A stretch of DNA of 64,000 nt from Apis mellifera (GCF_003254395.2 NC_037641.1:4249001-4313000); one strand, 5' to 3'; numbered from the stretch's first letter, positions 11,026 through 23,392 are shown. The notes: a model not told the origin generated them from the sequence alone. Program-made: numbers and translations.

Positions 11026-12689
11026 CTAACGCATTAATACATTTTTTAGAAAGAAAAAAAATATCTTTATTTAAATAAAAAAAATATGATGGAATTACTT
11101 TGAAGAAAAAAATTACAAGCAGAATTTAAATTTAAAGAATCAATTCCTATTGTTTCATCCTCACAAATATTTTTCAATCTATCTTTTATAACTTTTGAGA
11201 AAAAGAAAATTATTACAAGTGGAAAATATATATTTAGAGCGATCTATCGACGATACAAGAGATCTGCAAAAATGAGGAATCTAATAAAATACGGCTAAAC
11301 TTATGAATAAAAATGGAAAGATTCAATAAATATATCTATATTTTAATCATATTACTTTTCCGATTACATATATAACTAGTTACAAATTTCATCGATTATC
11401 GAAGACCTTTGAAACAATACAATTCCGCATTTTCTGTAATATATTCGTTCCTTTTATCATTTTGTAACGATCAAACTCGAATATCAATTGAAATCGATCA
11501 AAAGGAATTTAATTTTGTTCGAATTAATCAAACACAGAATCACAATAACCAGTCTCCTTCGTTCAGATATATATTCATATTATATTATTTTTCAATCGGA
11601 TTGTTGTAAATCCACGCGAGAAACAAGTGAGGAGAGAACAAAGGATGCACTCTCGAATTTTCCTCCAGTTTCCAATTGTCCGTAAACTGGTTGGAACGAG
11701 TTCAGCAATAACGAACTCCACCTCGTTCTGAGAATAAATCTGTAATGGCGGGGATGGGGCGCGAAATGTTGTTTCAATAACGCGGTATTAATACTAGGTA
11801 GGAATACCTGAACGTTGGTGAAATGCCGTTCCAAAATTTAATAACGTTAAAAGTCTGCATTAAACGGGCAGACATTCAACGGATTTCGATACCTTTCGAT
11901 ATGAAAACTGCGATAATTAGCCGAATTTGTCCCGGATTACGATCCAGTAGCTTTATGGTTTTAATATTTCTGGATCTGTGCTCAGCAGGGGAATTATTCG
12001 TAAGACATGAATCGAATGAAAATCATCGTGTTTAATATAAATGACTGTCAATGGTCACGCAATATCAAAACGTTAATTATTATTAATAAATTTGGATCTA
12101 TATATACGTTCGATTAAGAGTGATGATTGAGGTTCAAAATGGATTAGTTTATTCATTATGTTATAAAGGAGATAATTTTATCTCCTTATTCTAGTTATTA
12201 ATGGTTTTAATCTCATATTCTCTTTTTAAAATTTTTTTAATCAAGTAACTTATTGTTTTATTAGTTAGAAGATTATGGATTAATTCAAAGGAAATAGGGA
12301 TCTTTTTTAATATTATGCATTCATTGAATTTAATAATCCGTGTACTTTATAATTTAATAATTTAATTTGATAATTATTATAAAATATATACTTTAATTCC
12401 TGATGAAATGTATAAATCTAAAATAGCTTCAAATTTTTTCTACTTTATTCTGTGTTTTCTCTAAAAAGAAATCCTGAAAATATTCTTAGTTTATACACGA
12501 GATTAACTTTTTCAACTTAACCAAGTTTTAACATAAAAAGTTTTATTATTATTTTGTTTCACCGTCCAGATTATTTAGTTTATTTAATACTTTCTCCCTG
12601 AGATATATTAATCATCCAGATATAATATTGAATCAAAAAGTATTATCGATCGATATATTAATCAGTTTAATAAAATTTCAGATGCTTAC
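11026..12689 (-). other. Receptor intron 10
   Basis: 1.7-kb AT-rich intron. No exon, repeat array or structured element recognised. Confidence 0.75.
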
Positions 12690-12887
12690 CCTGAAAAACG
12701 TCATTGTACTTCCACCCTCCAACGTTCCATACGAGATTTGCGTTTGTTCAGCGAGATCAGCTGCGTTCTCGATCGGCGTGATCATCCTCTCGACGGTGAG
12801 GAACGCAGCCAGATTTGCCGTGTAAGATGAGATGATGATCAATGTGAAGAACCACCAGATTCCACCAACTATTCTCGTGCTTGTTGC
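12690..12887 (-). CDS. KaiR1D: Receptor exon 10: M3 gate helix and start of S2
   Basis: This exon has 66 codons, phase 0 at both ends, with an ATTATCAG acceptor and an AGG/GTAAGC donor. It encodes ATSTRIVGGIWWFFTLIIIS, SYTANLAAFLTVERMITPIE, NAADLAEQTQISYGTLEGGS, then TMTFFR. SYTANLAAF is the near-invariant gate motif of ionotropic glutamate receptors. GGSTMTFF carries the Ser-Thr pair that binds the ligand gamma-carboxyl. It accepts either pore cassette, since 9A and 9B2 both end ...LNPK in phase 0. Confidence 0.97.
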
Positions 12888-15800
12888 CTGATAATTACGA
12901 TGGATACCTTTTCGTTAAAGGAAAACGATACTTTAACACTTTAACGAGCAATTCCTTTTCAAAGATCCGGTGAAAATTAGAATTTTCTTCATTTTTATTC
13001 GAAACGGAGTTTATTCCCGAATTTTGTTTAATATTTAGAGGATATTATTTTCTTTAAATTTTCCCGAATATTAAATAACTGTTATATAAGTTGTGTATTA
13101 AAAATTATATAATCCAAAGGGAGGAAAAAAGCCCTCGTACAATCTCTACGTCTCCATCCACAAAAAAAAGATTAAAACCATTAAAAACTCTTATTAAAAA
13201 CATTTTTCCTAAAACATATTTTGTATTGTTTCAGATACGATGATAAAACGATACGAGTAAAGTATTAAAAATTCGTGGAACGTAACACGATATAATCAAG
13301 AGGATCAAGTATACTATCAAAAGGGGTTCACGTCAGTTTTCTTCGCGAATATCGACCTGATATCGCATCTTCGTGGTTGGAAGCCCATGAAAAGCCTCGA
13401 CGATCAATTGAAACCGCGTCAGTGGAGCATCGAGGTCGGGAGACGATTTAAGAGCACCTCCACTACGTTCCGCCCAAAGAATGCAATATGCGGTCTCATT
13501 TGCACCCTACCCTTCAACCCGTTAATGGCATATTTCGATCCATTAGCCGTGGAAGCAAGTCGATCACGGAAGCGATTATCGGCTCGAGACATTTCCGAAT
13601 AATTTCATCATCCCTCTCTTTATCCATGAAACGAACGGCAAATTGCCATACATCCTACGAGTGGATGACAAAATATCTTCTCAGACGCTGAGTGGTACAG
13701 TCTGGAAGAGGCGAAACGCTTCCTTCGACGATATATTTATGAACATCTTTTGACGTTATCGAGAGAAAAATAATGGGATAAGGATACGACTGATCGCAAG
13801 AAATTTGAGATATCTTTCAAGAATAAAAAGAAAGAAATCTTCATACACTGTGATTGTTATTAAAAATCAATGAAAGTTTGTATATAGAATATAATGATTT
13901 ATACACATATTATATATTCCATTGAAAAAAAAGAATATTAATATAGGAAGAAAAATCCAATTTTAGAATTAATCGTACACATATCTATCTGTTTTCAGTG
14001 TACTGTTGCAGAAAAGGAATTGCCCGTCTTTTTGATATTTGTTCGTATCGTCAGACTCTCGTGTCAAGGCAAATATGCCACGAATCGAGGATTATGTTGC
14101 TCTATTTCCTTTTTCGCGCGTGTATCATAGCCCGATACGACCCGGAAAATCTCTCTCGAACGATAAGTTTCGAGCGATATTTTCGCTCAACCCTCGTTTC
14201 CTCGCGATTTTCTCTCTCTTTCTCTCTGTATTTTCACAGCACTCTCGAATCCCCAGCTCTTTACGCGGATATCTGGGATTCTTCGAGTCGTAGAATCGCC
14301 ATTCTTCGCGAATTTCGCAACGACAACCCCGCATGTACACACATGCCATCAGAGCCGGCTACCACCATATGTCGTGCAGGTGTATTCTCCTAACAAAACA
14401 TTAATACTTATTGTCTGTTGCTAGACATAAGAAAAAATTTTATGATAAACATATTAGAAAACAAAATTCTCCTTTCTTATAGTTTCATTCCTGAAAAATA
14501 GGAATTGAAAATCAAAGGATTTGTAAAAATGTATAATATTTGTGGAAGATAATAATAAAAAAAACTCTAAATTCCTCGCTATAAATTCTGCGAATATAAA
14601 TTTGAAAATTATTTGTTTACAGTTTCATATGTGGGAAATAATAAGAAGATTTGAAGTGAATCCCTAAGCGACTTATAATTTTTTACTCGTGGAAAGTAAT
14701 GAGAGAATGGAGTGGGCGCTAAGAATGAATTTCGTGAAATTAATCTGCGTACTGTATTACAACTGAAATACAACTGTATATTTGTATTTCGTTGGAATAA
14801 CTCTGTTATATACCAGATGTCCATTGAAACGAAGTGCATCGCATCATAAATCATACATATCTTTATTGCATCGAATGAAATTTTCAATTTACGTCCTGTA
14901 AAGCATTTCAACCTTACAGAGTGTAACTTCATAAATTCCGATTACATGCAGTTTCATTTGTGTCCTGGTTTATTTTTATCGCCGGACAAGGTAGTAACGC
15001 GTTAAATGGGCACAATTTCCGGCCATCCGTAACGGCGGCGAATATAAAACAGAGGGATTTTGTTTTTCGGATCGTTCTATCTCTATTTACGCATCTTGTT
15101 GGTATAACAAGATTTCGTGCACGAGATAGAAACGAGACAGAAGATTTCCACGAAATATCACGAAGATTTCTCGAGCGCATGGGAAAAGTCTCGAGCGAAA
15201 GAAGTTTTGTCGAAGTTAAATTTTACGCCATCATAGTTGCACGTAGCTTGCTGTAAAAGTATTTCGCGATTGTGAACGTTAAGAAGAATCTTCTTAAGCG
15301 CGCGAATCAATCTTTTGGAAAAGATCTTCTTTCGAAAAGAAAAAAATCGGATTTTTAAGCGGATCTTCTCGGTTGTTTGAGAAGAGAAATTGAAGAGATG
15401 AGACGAATGAAATGCTTGGCTTTTGTCATGTGCATGCAGGGGTGACATGCGATCTCTCGATATCGTTCTCCATTTATCGAGATTTCTATAATGCAATTAA
15501 TTTGATTTGAGAGTGGCGATGCTATTCTACTTTGTGCTACTCGATGAAGACCTACGTAAGATTTTATTTTTCGATATTTGGAGAGATACAGGAATGTGAC
15601 GAAAGGGAAATATTTCAGGGATGTGCATAGCGAAGAAAATTCATGTGAGAACAAATGTTGCTCGATATTTTTAAAGTATTATTTTTCTTGTTATATCTTC
15701 TTGTATTATATCTTCGCTATATATTGTTATATTGCGAATATGAGAGATGACAATATTGAAAACATTGAAAAGTAAATGTTAAACACGATGAAATATTTTT

Positions 15801-17199
15801 TTAAAAAATGTATTTGCAAATTTGAATAATATCATATAGTGGAAATATTGAAATATGAGATAAATATTTCTTTAAATAAACAAATACACTTGTTTATCCT
15901 TTTTTTATTCGTTTTTATGTACTGAATTGCTTCCTGAAATATTTTCCAATCGAACGAAACATCCTGCATATTTAGAATGACTGAATGCATATTTTTCTTT
16001 TTATTTTTCCACGTGAAATTTAATATTTCGAAGGGATTTCGAAATACCAATAGTGAAAATTCTCCAATTTTATCTGAATTATCTAAGGGAACATATTCTA
16101 AAAGATAAAATTTCCTCATCTTGTTGTATTTTTTCAGATTGTGCACGATACCCATATGGTGCTTGAAACGGTTTCCACGGTTTATAAGTCGTTTTCTCGA
16201 ACATAGAAACTCGTTGGATTTTTATCCATCGCATTTGGATCGTGTACTACAGTTCTTGGAATTGAGATTACTTTCCTAATTTTCGAAAAGATCCTCGAAA
16301 AATTAAAAAAACAATCGACAACAATCTTGAAATCTTTTTTATAGAATAATAACAAGAAATGTAATAGTTTTGCAAATAAAATGGATTAGATTTTCCATGA
16401 TCAATCCATAGTTACGAGTCTGTCACACTTTACGACAATACCATGAATTTCACGAGTTCGTTTAAAACAGATCGCTCTTACTTTGGATAATGTCGTTACT
16501 GTGGCATAAATTATTTTATAGGTTTGTAATATCATTAGCCCTTCCTCGAAAGAGTAATAACTTTTATTTGATTTTAAATTAAAAACTCTCGAATATGTAT
16601 AGATTTAATAAAATCAGCAGTCCGTGAATTTTTATGAGTTTAAAAAAAATATTAAAATATTGAAACTGGGATATAGAAAATATATCAAAATTATTATAAT
16701 TTATGCAAATGTTAATAATAATAAATTTGTTTAAAGTTTCCTGATGAAATTGGTTTCATTTATCTGAAAAATTTAATTTGCTAAAACAAACTTTTCAAAC
16801 ATAATGGAATACGTATATTTACAGGTAAGATACTTTTATAAATCTACCATTCAGAATTTTTGCAGAATTTTATTCAGGATATGATTAAATTTGTTTATAA
16901 TATTAATATATGATGCAAATCGATGCGACAGAAAAGAAAAACATATAATATATTCATTTATCCGTATTTCAACAATCAATTATTCCGAATATTTTCATTC
17001 GTTGATTTTTCGATATTATCATTAAATTGTTCTCGTGTAAAAATCGTAAAATTTATATATTTTATACGTTTTACGATTTTTTCCTCTATATACATATATA
17101 TTCACGGAACTGCGACAAATGTCCAACGAGTTTCCAAACATTGTAAGCGCATCACTTGTTTAAGTAATTGGTTGCCGGACTCTGTGATGACACGTTTAC
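12888..17199 (-). other. Intron between pore cassette 9B2 and M3 exon 10
   Basis: 4.3 kb. I searched it for a third copy of the M1-pore exon and found none. GC-richer patches at about 13330-13700, 14000-14400 and 15000-15250 could be regulatory. They hold only short ORFs without splice support. Confidence 0.75.
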
Positions 17200-17337
17200 C
17201 TTGGGGTTGAGGTCGCTGCCCTGTTGCATAAGCGTGCCGACCGTAAACCAGAAGCTGTTGGCCAGGGTGAACTCGTTGACCGTCCTCAGCAGAGGAATGT
17301 CGTCGCTGTCAGGATCCAACGCGCTCACGTGACCACC
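17200..17337 (-). CDS. KaiR1D: Receptor exon 9B2: alternative pore loop, Gln at the Q/R site
   Basis: This exon has 46 codons, phase 0 at both ends, with a TGATCAG acceptor and an AAG/GTAAAC donor. It encodes GGHVSALDPDSDDIPLLRTV, then NEFTLANSFWF and the pore loop TVGTLMQQGSDLNPK. The Q/R site is Gln (codon CAA) and the +4 site is Asp, the classical Ca-permeable, polyamine-sensitive arrangement. It is the B counterpart of the second half of exon 9A (14 of 21 pore-loop residues identical). The exact acceptor is less certain than the pore itself, because the linker GGHVSALDPDSDDIPLL is not conserved with 9A. Confidence 0.92.
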
Positions 17338-17737
17338 CTGATCACATTGGGACCCCCGCCAAGTGGTGCGAAATTTCAAGGACAATTACACAAGCTATAT
17401 CCGTGTGTGTAGCTAGCCCAATTGTTAACAATGCGGGTCCAAGGATCGTGAATATTCCGCGAATCTTTCGTAATTTAAACATTTTCGATTCCCTTATCGC
17501 GGCATCGATTTATCTTTAACGATGATCATTTTGCGAACATTTGCAAAAAATTGGGTACAGTTTTTGCTTCTCAGTTTCTTTGCTTAATTTTAATAAATTT
17601 GAAAATAACATTTCGCAAATAGTTTAAAAAGAAAAATGAAGATTGAAGTGATCCGTGTCGATCTAGTTCACGACACCTTTTCACCGTGTCAAGAATTCAA
17701 TTGCACGATCGATTAGCACCACCTGACGAGAGCCTAC
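17338..17737 (-). other. 400-nt intron splitting the B pore cassette
   Basis: This intron (GTAGGC ... TGATCAG) separates M1 (9B1) from the pore loop (9B2). Cassette 9A has no intron at the corresponding place, so the two copies differ in gene structure as well as sequence. Confidence 0.85.
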
Positions 17738-17917
17738 CTGTAGCGGACATTTGCAGCTGGGGCAGGGTGTAGGTTCCACCCACTCGTAAGGCGAGAATCT
17801 CGCCACTATCCAAATCGTTAGGGAGACCATCACGTAAGCGGCCAGCATGGATAACCAAATCTCCACGGCGAGGGGATTCATGAACGAGAATAGCCTCGAC
17901 GGCGTTCGAGCGGAAAC
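17738..17917 (-). CDS. KaiR1D: Receptor exon 9B1: alternative M1, first half of the Gln-type pore cassette
   Basis: This exon has 60 codons, phase 0 at both ends, with a CTGCAG acceptor and a CAG/GTAGGC donor. It encodes VSARTPSRLFSFMNPLAVEI, WLSMLAAYVMVSLTIWIVA, RFSPYEWVEPTPC and PSCKCPLQ. It aligns with the first part of exon 9A at 35 of 52 positions, including 14 identical residues in a row (LFSFMNPLAVEIWL) and RFSPYEW, so it is a paralogous copy of the M1 exon. Unlike 9A it ends before the pore loop and needs exon 9B2, 400 bases downstream. The C-x-x-C-x-C cluster in the linker has no counterpart in 9A. Confidence 0.93.
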
Positions 17918-19284
17918 CTGCAGCAATTACACGTATTTCCGGATTACTAATCCCCCAAAAACCTCTCCCAAAAACCGAAAGAAAGCCAATCCATTTTCTT
18001 CTCCACCGAATTTCCCTCGCTTTTTTCCCCCGCCCTTTTCTCTTCCATTCTCTTTTTTTCCCACGCAAATCAACTTCCCGAGGATAACAGTTTCGTGCTT
18101 TCCTTTGCCAGTTTTGTGAATGGCGCGCGCAAGACGGATCCTTTATCTCTCGTTGGAATCACGGATTCCGTGGTCTATTCTTCGTGGCCTGTCAGGAGCC
18201 ACCGAGCACAATAGCCGGTTTCAGTAGTACACAGCGTTGAAGTTCAACCGTTAGACGAGTTCCTTTATCCTTTCGTTTCCTTCTTTTTCGTGGTTCCAAC
18301 CATCGGACAAAAGTGGAACGCGAATCATTGCGTTTTAGGTTTTGCGATACCGGAGGATTTGGGACTCGCGATTCGCGGCTCGTCTCGCGTCGATTGTTAC
18401 GAGTTGAGATTGCGATCAATGGGACCACGGCGACGACAATCTGTTTCCAGACAGCTTCTGATTTCTTTTTTTCTTTTTATACGTTTTTTTATGGTCTGCT
18501 TACGATTTTCGAAGAACGTTGAAAGGAAATAGAGGATAGAGTTCTTTGCGTAAAGTGTCTGTAGAAACATGGGATGGTAAACAGAGAGTGATTCTATGTG
18601 TAAAAAAAAAAATTAAATGCAAAAATAATTTCATAGAATAAAATTTTATCGTCCCCGTTTTCGAGATGATCGATATACGTGCAGTACGTGCAATCTTGTA
18701 TTTGATGAATTTCTAAATTCAATTTTCTCGAATATTAGATTTTAAATGAAAAAATTTTATTCCAGATTTTTCGCTCCTGTATTTCCCAATTGAGAATTTG
18801 CCAAACTCACTTCTACTTGAAAAATTTCAATAAATGAAATCTTAAATGAAAAAATTTTATTTAATTTTATTTTTACGTATAAAATCACCCTCTATCTATG
18901 TGTATCTTTCTCAGGCATCTTGTATATCGTCCAGAGGAAGGTTTATGAATTAAATATTAACCCTTTCAACCCTTTCAAGTTTCCTCAATTAAATTTGTCT
19001 TTTTTTTTTTTTAAATATTAAACTAAATCTACAATTTATAACTAAGATCTTTCAGATTCACTCTAAAAAAAGAGCAACAAAATAACACAAGATACATATC
19101 GCGTTACAGAAAGTCACAAATATTCACAAATCGATTCCAAGGAGATCTCTAAAAATTCAAAAAACTCTCAAGAGTCGAAAGGGTCGAGACAAGGATCAGG
19201 ATTCAAGGATTTTTGGATCGTGACACGACGATTGAAATTGAACGGCAGAAATAGTCCAGTGGCGGAGCACCTCGTTGAGTGTAC
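17918..19284 (-). other. Spacer between alternative pore cassettes 9A and 9B
   Basis: 1.4 kb. It contains pyrimidine-rich sequence on the plus strand (17960-18070) and a repeated 20-mer-like string around 18740 and 18842. Selector or docking pairs for mutually exclusive splicing could be here or in 19543-20189; I could not identify one by eye. Confidence 0.6.
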
Positions 19285-19542
19285 CTTGGGGTTGAGCCCG
19301 CTGCCCTGCCTGAGGAACGTGCCGGTAATAAACCAGAAGCTGTTGCTGACGCTAAACTGGTTCTCGACGATGTCGCTCTCCCCCAGGCACGGGTGTGGAT
19401 TGTTCCACTCGTACGGGCTGAATCGAGCCATAACGAAGAGGGTGAAGCTCACAAGCATGTACGCGGCCAGCACGTACAGCCAGATCTCAACGGCCAACGG
19501 GTTCATGAAGGAGAACAACCGCGTTGGCTGGCTGGAGGGCAC
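19285..19542 (-). CDS. KaiR1D: Receptor exon 9A: alternative M1 + pore loop, Arg at the Q/R site
   Basis: This 86-codon cassette, phase 0 at both ends, lies between an AATTTAG acceptor and a GTACAC donor. It encodes VPSSQPTRLFSFMNPLAVEI, the M1 helix WLYVLAAYMLVSFTLFVMA, RFSPYEWNNPHPC, then LGESDIVENQFSVSNSFWF and the pore loop ITGTFLRQGSGLNPK. The Q/R-site codon is AGG, so Arg is encoded in the genome. The position four residues later, normally Asp or Glu (QQGSD/E), is Gly. Both changes predict low Ca permeability and weak polyamine block. It competes with exons 9B1+9B2. Including both would duplicate M1 and break the channel, so the two are probably mutually exclusive. Confidence 0.94.
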
Positions 19543-20189
19543 CTAAATTACGTTACGCTACGATTTTAATTAAAACGGATCTCGTGCCGCTTTCCCGCCA
19601 GAATGACGGCCCTTTTCTGTGGCCAACGTTCTATGGCGATCGATCGATTAATCCTCGAGAATCTCGTTTCGATCGGTCGAATATCGTGGCGTGGGAATGT
19701 TAATTCGGACGATCGTTCGGTAAATTCTACAAATTCTTTTTACCGTAGGCTATTTATTTCTACGGGTTCCTGTTGCTTCGGGGAAAATTGCATTTCAATT
19801 TAGGTAAAGCAAAATGATCGGTTTTGATTGTTGGATGATATCACCAATCATTTGTTTGATCACTTTTTGACGTTTTAAGAAGTAAATTCTCTTCAATACT
19901 TTGAAAATTAAATTTCTTGTAAAAATTCAACGAATGGTATAATATTACTAAAATTCTAATATATAAAATGTATCTAATAATATTTTTTTTTATAGGTTTC
20001 GTAATCTTTGATTTATACGAGAATCGAATCAAGAGAAAATATTATTTTGTGAATTTTTGCGAAGCTTTCACGCGAACTCGAATATTATACGTTAAGACGA
20101 GATTCTCGAGAGGATTCGACACTATTTCGCGTGATGAATGGAAGTTACGAGTTAGCTTATCACTATCGAATGCACATACAGCGACTCAC

Positions 20190-20294
20190 CTTAAACAGAA
20201 TTCCGATACCGAGATTCATGAATGGCTTGGTGAAATCTATCACGCTCTCCCGAGCGTAATTGATCGTCATGGATGCGACGGCCAGGTCCGCTCT
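20190..20294 (-). CDS. KaiR1D: Receptor exon 8: ligand-contact segment of S1 and pre-M1
   Basis: This exon has 35 codons, phase 0 at both ends. It encodes RADLAVASMTINYARES and VIDFTKPFMNLGIGILFK, with a CCACAG acceptor and an AAG/GTGAGT donor. Arg in NYARES is the family residue that binds the ligand alpha-carboxyl. Vertebrate receptors have P-L-A/T before it; here the triplet is S-M-T, as I remember for fly KaiR1D. FTKPFMNLGIGILFK leads into the pre-M1 linker. The next exon must begin in phase 0, and both pore cassettes (9A and 9B1) do. Confidence 0.95.
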
Positions 20295-22412
20295 CTGTGG
20301 GCAAAAGGGAATTTTCTCGCTTGAAAACATGTAGTACTGACTCACCAACTATCAATGTTCGAAAAGTCAGATACAGAAAATCGAAATTTATCGGGAACGG
20401 AAAGCCATTAGGGTTTCCTGTAATTACAAATGAAATTTTTATACGTATCGCTGATAATTATACGGAGAGAAGATCTCAATTACAACGATGTTCTCTAATT
20501 GTACATTGTTAATGTCTCAAGTAATTTCACGTTTAAGTAACGAGATGAAAGGGGAGGAGGTACTTGATAAGAAATAACATTTCCTTATTCTATCCTGTCT
20601 CCCTTCCTTTCTCCTTTATTTTAATCATTTCTTTTTATTTAATTCAATTCAAATTTAATCTAAAAAATTATTACACATAGGAGGATTAAAAAAAAAAAAC
20701 TTATATTCGAATATCTCGAATCGAAATCAAAGAGATACATTCTCTTATACATTATAATCACGCCATCTTTGGTTTTCCTTGAAAATCATCGACAAAGACT
20801 CGTCAACCAGGCGTTCGCCTAGGAAAACAGCGTATGTATTTTTTATAAGGGAATCAGAATACGGAACACCACCAATGACGTCTTTCCTTTTCAAGACGAT
20901 CCACTTATCCCGGTTTCTGGGTTAAGGCGGTTTCTTTTATCATGGACAGATTGCATTGCATATTTTACGAACCGGCAATCTTCGAAATTCACTGTCTATT
21001 TGTGCCTCGGCAGCGATTAGTCGGCGCGAAACACGAATTCGCCTCGAGTCATCCTCGACCTTGAAGCCTCGAGGCGAAAAGCTTATCTCTTTTTACGGCG
21101 AAAAGTCTTCCTTTTCATCCTTTTCATCCTTAGATTCTTACCTTTGCCCCTTCGACCTTGCACGATGAAGTTTAGGTCGAGGCTTGCATCGCGTATTCTG
21201 ATGACTGACTAGTTACGTGGCTATACTACTTGCGCCCGAGTAGCATGAAATATGAATATGCAATCCACTTGTCGTTCCGCATGGACTGTTATCGATAAGA
21301 GGGTAGAAATAGGTAGAATGGAAATTATATTAAATTTATTACTATTAATAATCGAAAATTATGGATAAAAAATTAATAAAAACGTTCTATCATTTATTGC
21401 ATCTTTTGTTATTAATTTTGTGATCATATCATTTATGCTTCATATGCAAGTTTTAATGGACACGATTGTCGCAGTTAAAATAGAATGTGTCATGGCCTTT
21501 TGAAAATAAAAAAAAATAAAGAAAGAACGTGTTTCAAAAGCGATTAAATTATTGAATAATATTGTTACTATTAAAACTGTCGCTGCAAGTGAAGCAAAAT
21601 AGATACGATCGTAAAACTTGAAGTAATAATAAAGGATAATAAATCAGTTGCACGATTCGATAAAAAAAAAACTGCAATCTTTCCGATGTAGAGAAGAACA
21701 AAGAACATTTCACAAACTTTTCGTCCACAGTAGTGTATTGATTCGAACAATTATCGACGATATAATTAATTCCTTTCGATGTCTTTAATGATGTAAAGTA
21801 TATATTGTTCTTTCTAAAAGCCAGAAATGCCAATTAAAATTATATTCAATTTTTGCGAGGGAGCATTAATATTTCAATAAAATCTTTGATAGATGAGGGC
21901 TTCATAAATTATCCTACAGATGTTTTCCCAATGAGGCAGACAAAATTCCGGCTTAATAACCACGTTCTTTTACAATTCAGATGTCACATGGTAACATCTG
22001 TGCCGGTTCCTATGAATCAGAATACCCGATACGTGGATCATCCGTTAGAAAACATCAAATTAGATGTTCAAGCCGAGGCATGCATAATGAAAATTTAGTC
22101 AAGATGGATTTATTACACATCATACTGCTAGCTTGCATATAAAATTGTTCATTGAACTACGTTTGCTATATTGGGAAAAATATGCAAGTCTTTTAAATGA
22201 CTCGAATTGCGCGAAAATTTCGTGATATTCCTCGTTCATCGATAAATCTCGTAATAGGATAAAATATTTATCTTCTCCCTTTGGAATCCTTGGAAATTAT
22301 ATTCATTCGAAAATAATAAATCAAGAAGATCATCAGATTCATAAATTCCAGAAAGATATTATAGAGGATTCAAATGTTACACCGTATAAATAAAATTTCT
22401 CAAGTTCTTTAC
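20295..22412 (-). other. Receptor intron 7
   Basis: 2.1-kb AT-rich intron; nothing beyond chance ORFs. Confidence 0.75.
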
Positions 22413-22616
22413 CTTTTCCATCAACTCTCTAACGATTCCATTCCACTCCTTGGTCTTTGGATCGTAAACGCCATACATGTGATCAGGCACCAGTCTTATG
22501 GCGTACTGGAACCCGACTTGACTAGCGATCCACTTGAGCAAATCGATGCAGAATCCTTCGAACCTCGCGTTCCCCGTCAGATTCTTGTCCTCCTTTACCA
22601 TCACGTATGGTTTTTC
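22413..22616 (-). CDS. KaiR1D: Receptor exon 7: ligand-binding domain S1
   Basis: This exon has 68 codons, phase 0 at both ends. It encodes EKPYVMVKEDKNLTGNARFE, GFCIDLLKWIASQVGFQYAI and RLVPDHMYGVYDPKTKEWNG, then IVRELMEK. The strings EKPYVM, RFEGFCIDLL, IRLVPD-YG and EWNGIVREL are diagnostic of the S1 lobe of kainate/AMPA receptors. The Tyr in EKPYVM sits where the family stacks a ring against the glutamate ligand. The donor is AAG/GTAAAG and the acceptor is CTCGCAG. Confidence 0.96.
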
Positions 22617-23392
22617 CTGCGAGAAATAAGATTCCTTTGATGGATCACGCGAGGCAGAGTGTCGAGGACACGGATGAATACAGATGAGGAGAAGGGAACG
22701 AAGGGAGAAGGACAGACACTCCTCTTTTATCCATGGAAAAAATTCAACGAAAAGAACCGGTATCGATGGTATGCTCTGTACTCGGTACTCGGCATCATTG
22801 GACGGACTAATGCAAACGATTCTGATGGAAACTTCTAACTCTACTTTTCTTTCTTCTCCTTCCCCTCCTGTTCCTTTCATCTTGGAAAATGGAGAGAGGA
22901 TGAGATCGTCGTATCTCGGCCGACGATTTCTCCCCGACTGAAATTAATTTCTTTCGTGGAAGAAAACTTTATTGATCGCGGATAAACTCGGCGTAAAACA
23001 TGTTTAAACGATTGAATATCAACATTAATCGAATTGTCATGTATAATATATCTAAAATAAATATTCTGTATCGTGATGGATGCAGATTTTAATAAAAATT
23101 ATAGGATAGTTTCGAATCTAATGTATGCCAATTACAGTTTTTCTTCAATTTAAATGACGAAAAAGGACTTTGGATTATTCTTAGATATAGAATTATCGCA
23201 TATAATTTCATAATTTTTTTTTTTTAATTTTCTGTAATAATCTGCTTCCTCTTTTATTTCAAGTCTCTCGATTATTCGTCCTAGATATAACGTTACTTTA
23301 TGATCCTTTAAGGTACACGATACGGATCCTTTAATATTCTGTGATGAACAGTAATTCGACAAACGGTGACATTACAGCATTGCGGTAATTAC
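22617..23392 (-). other. Receptor intron 6
   Basis: 776-base intron with no supported internal feature. Confidence 0.75.

Noticed and set aside
12888..17199. Search for a third M1-pore cassette
   Set aside because: No FSFMNPL, RFSPYEW or NSFWF-like string in any minus frame of this interval.
18737..18862. Repeated TTAAATGAAAAAATTTTATT at about 18740 and 18842, with a similar string near 53830
   Set aside because: Simple AT-rich sequence; too short and too low in complexity to call a transposon.
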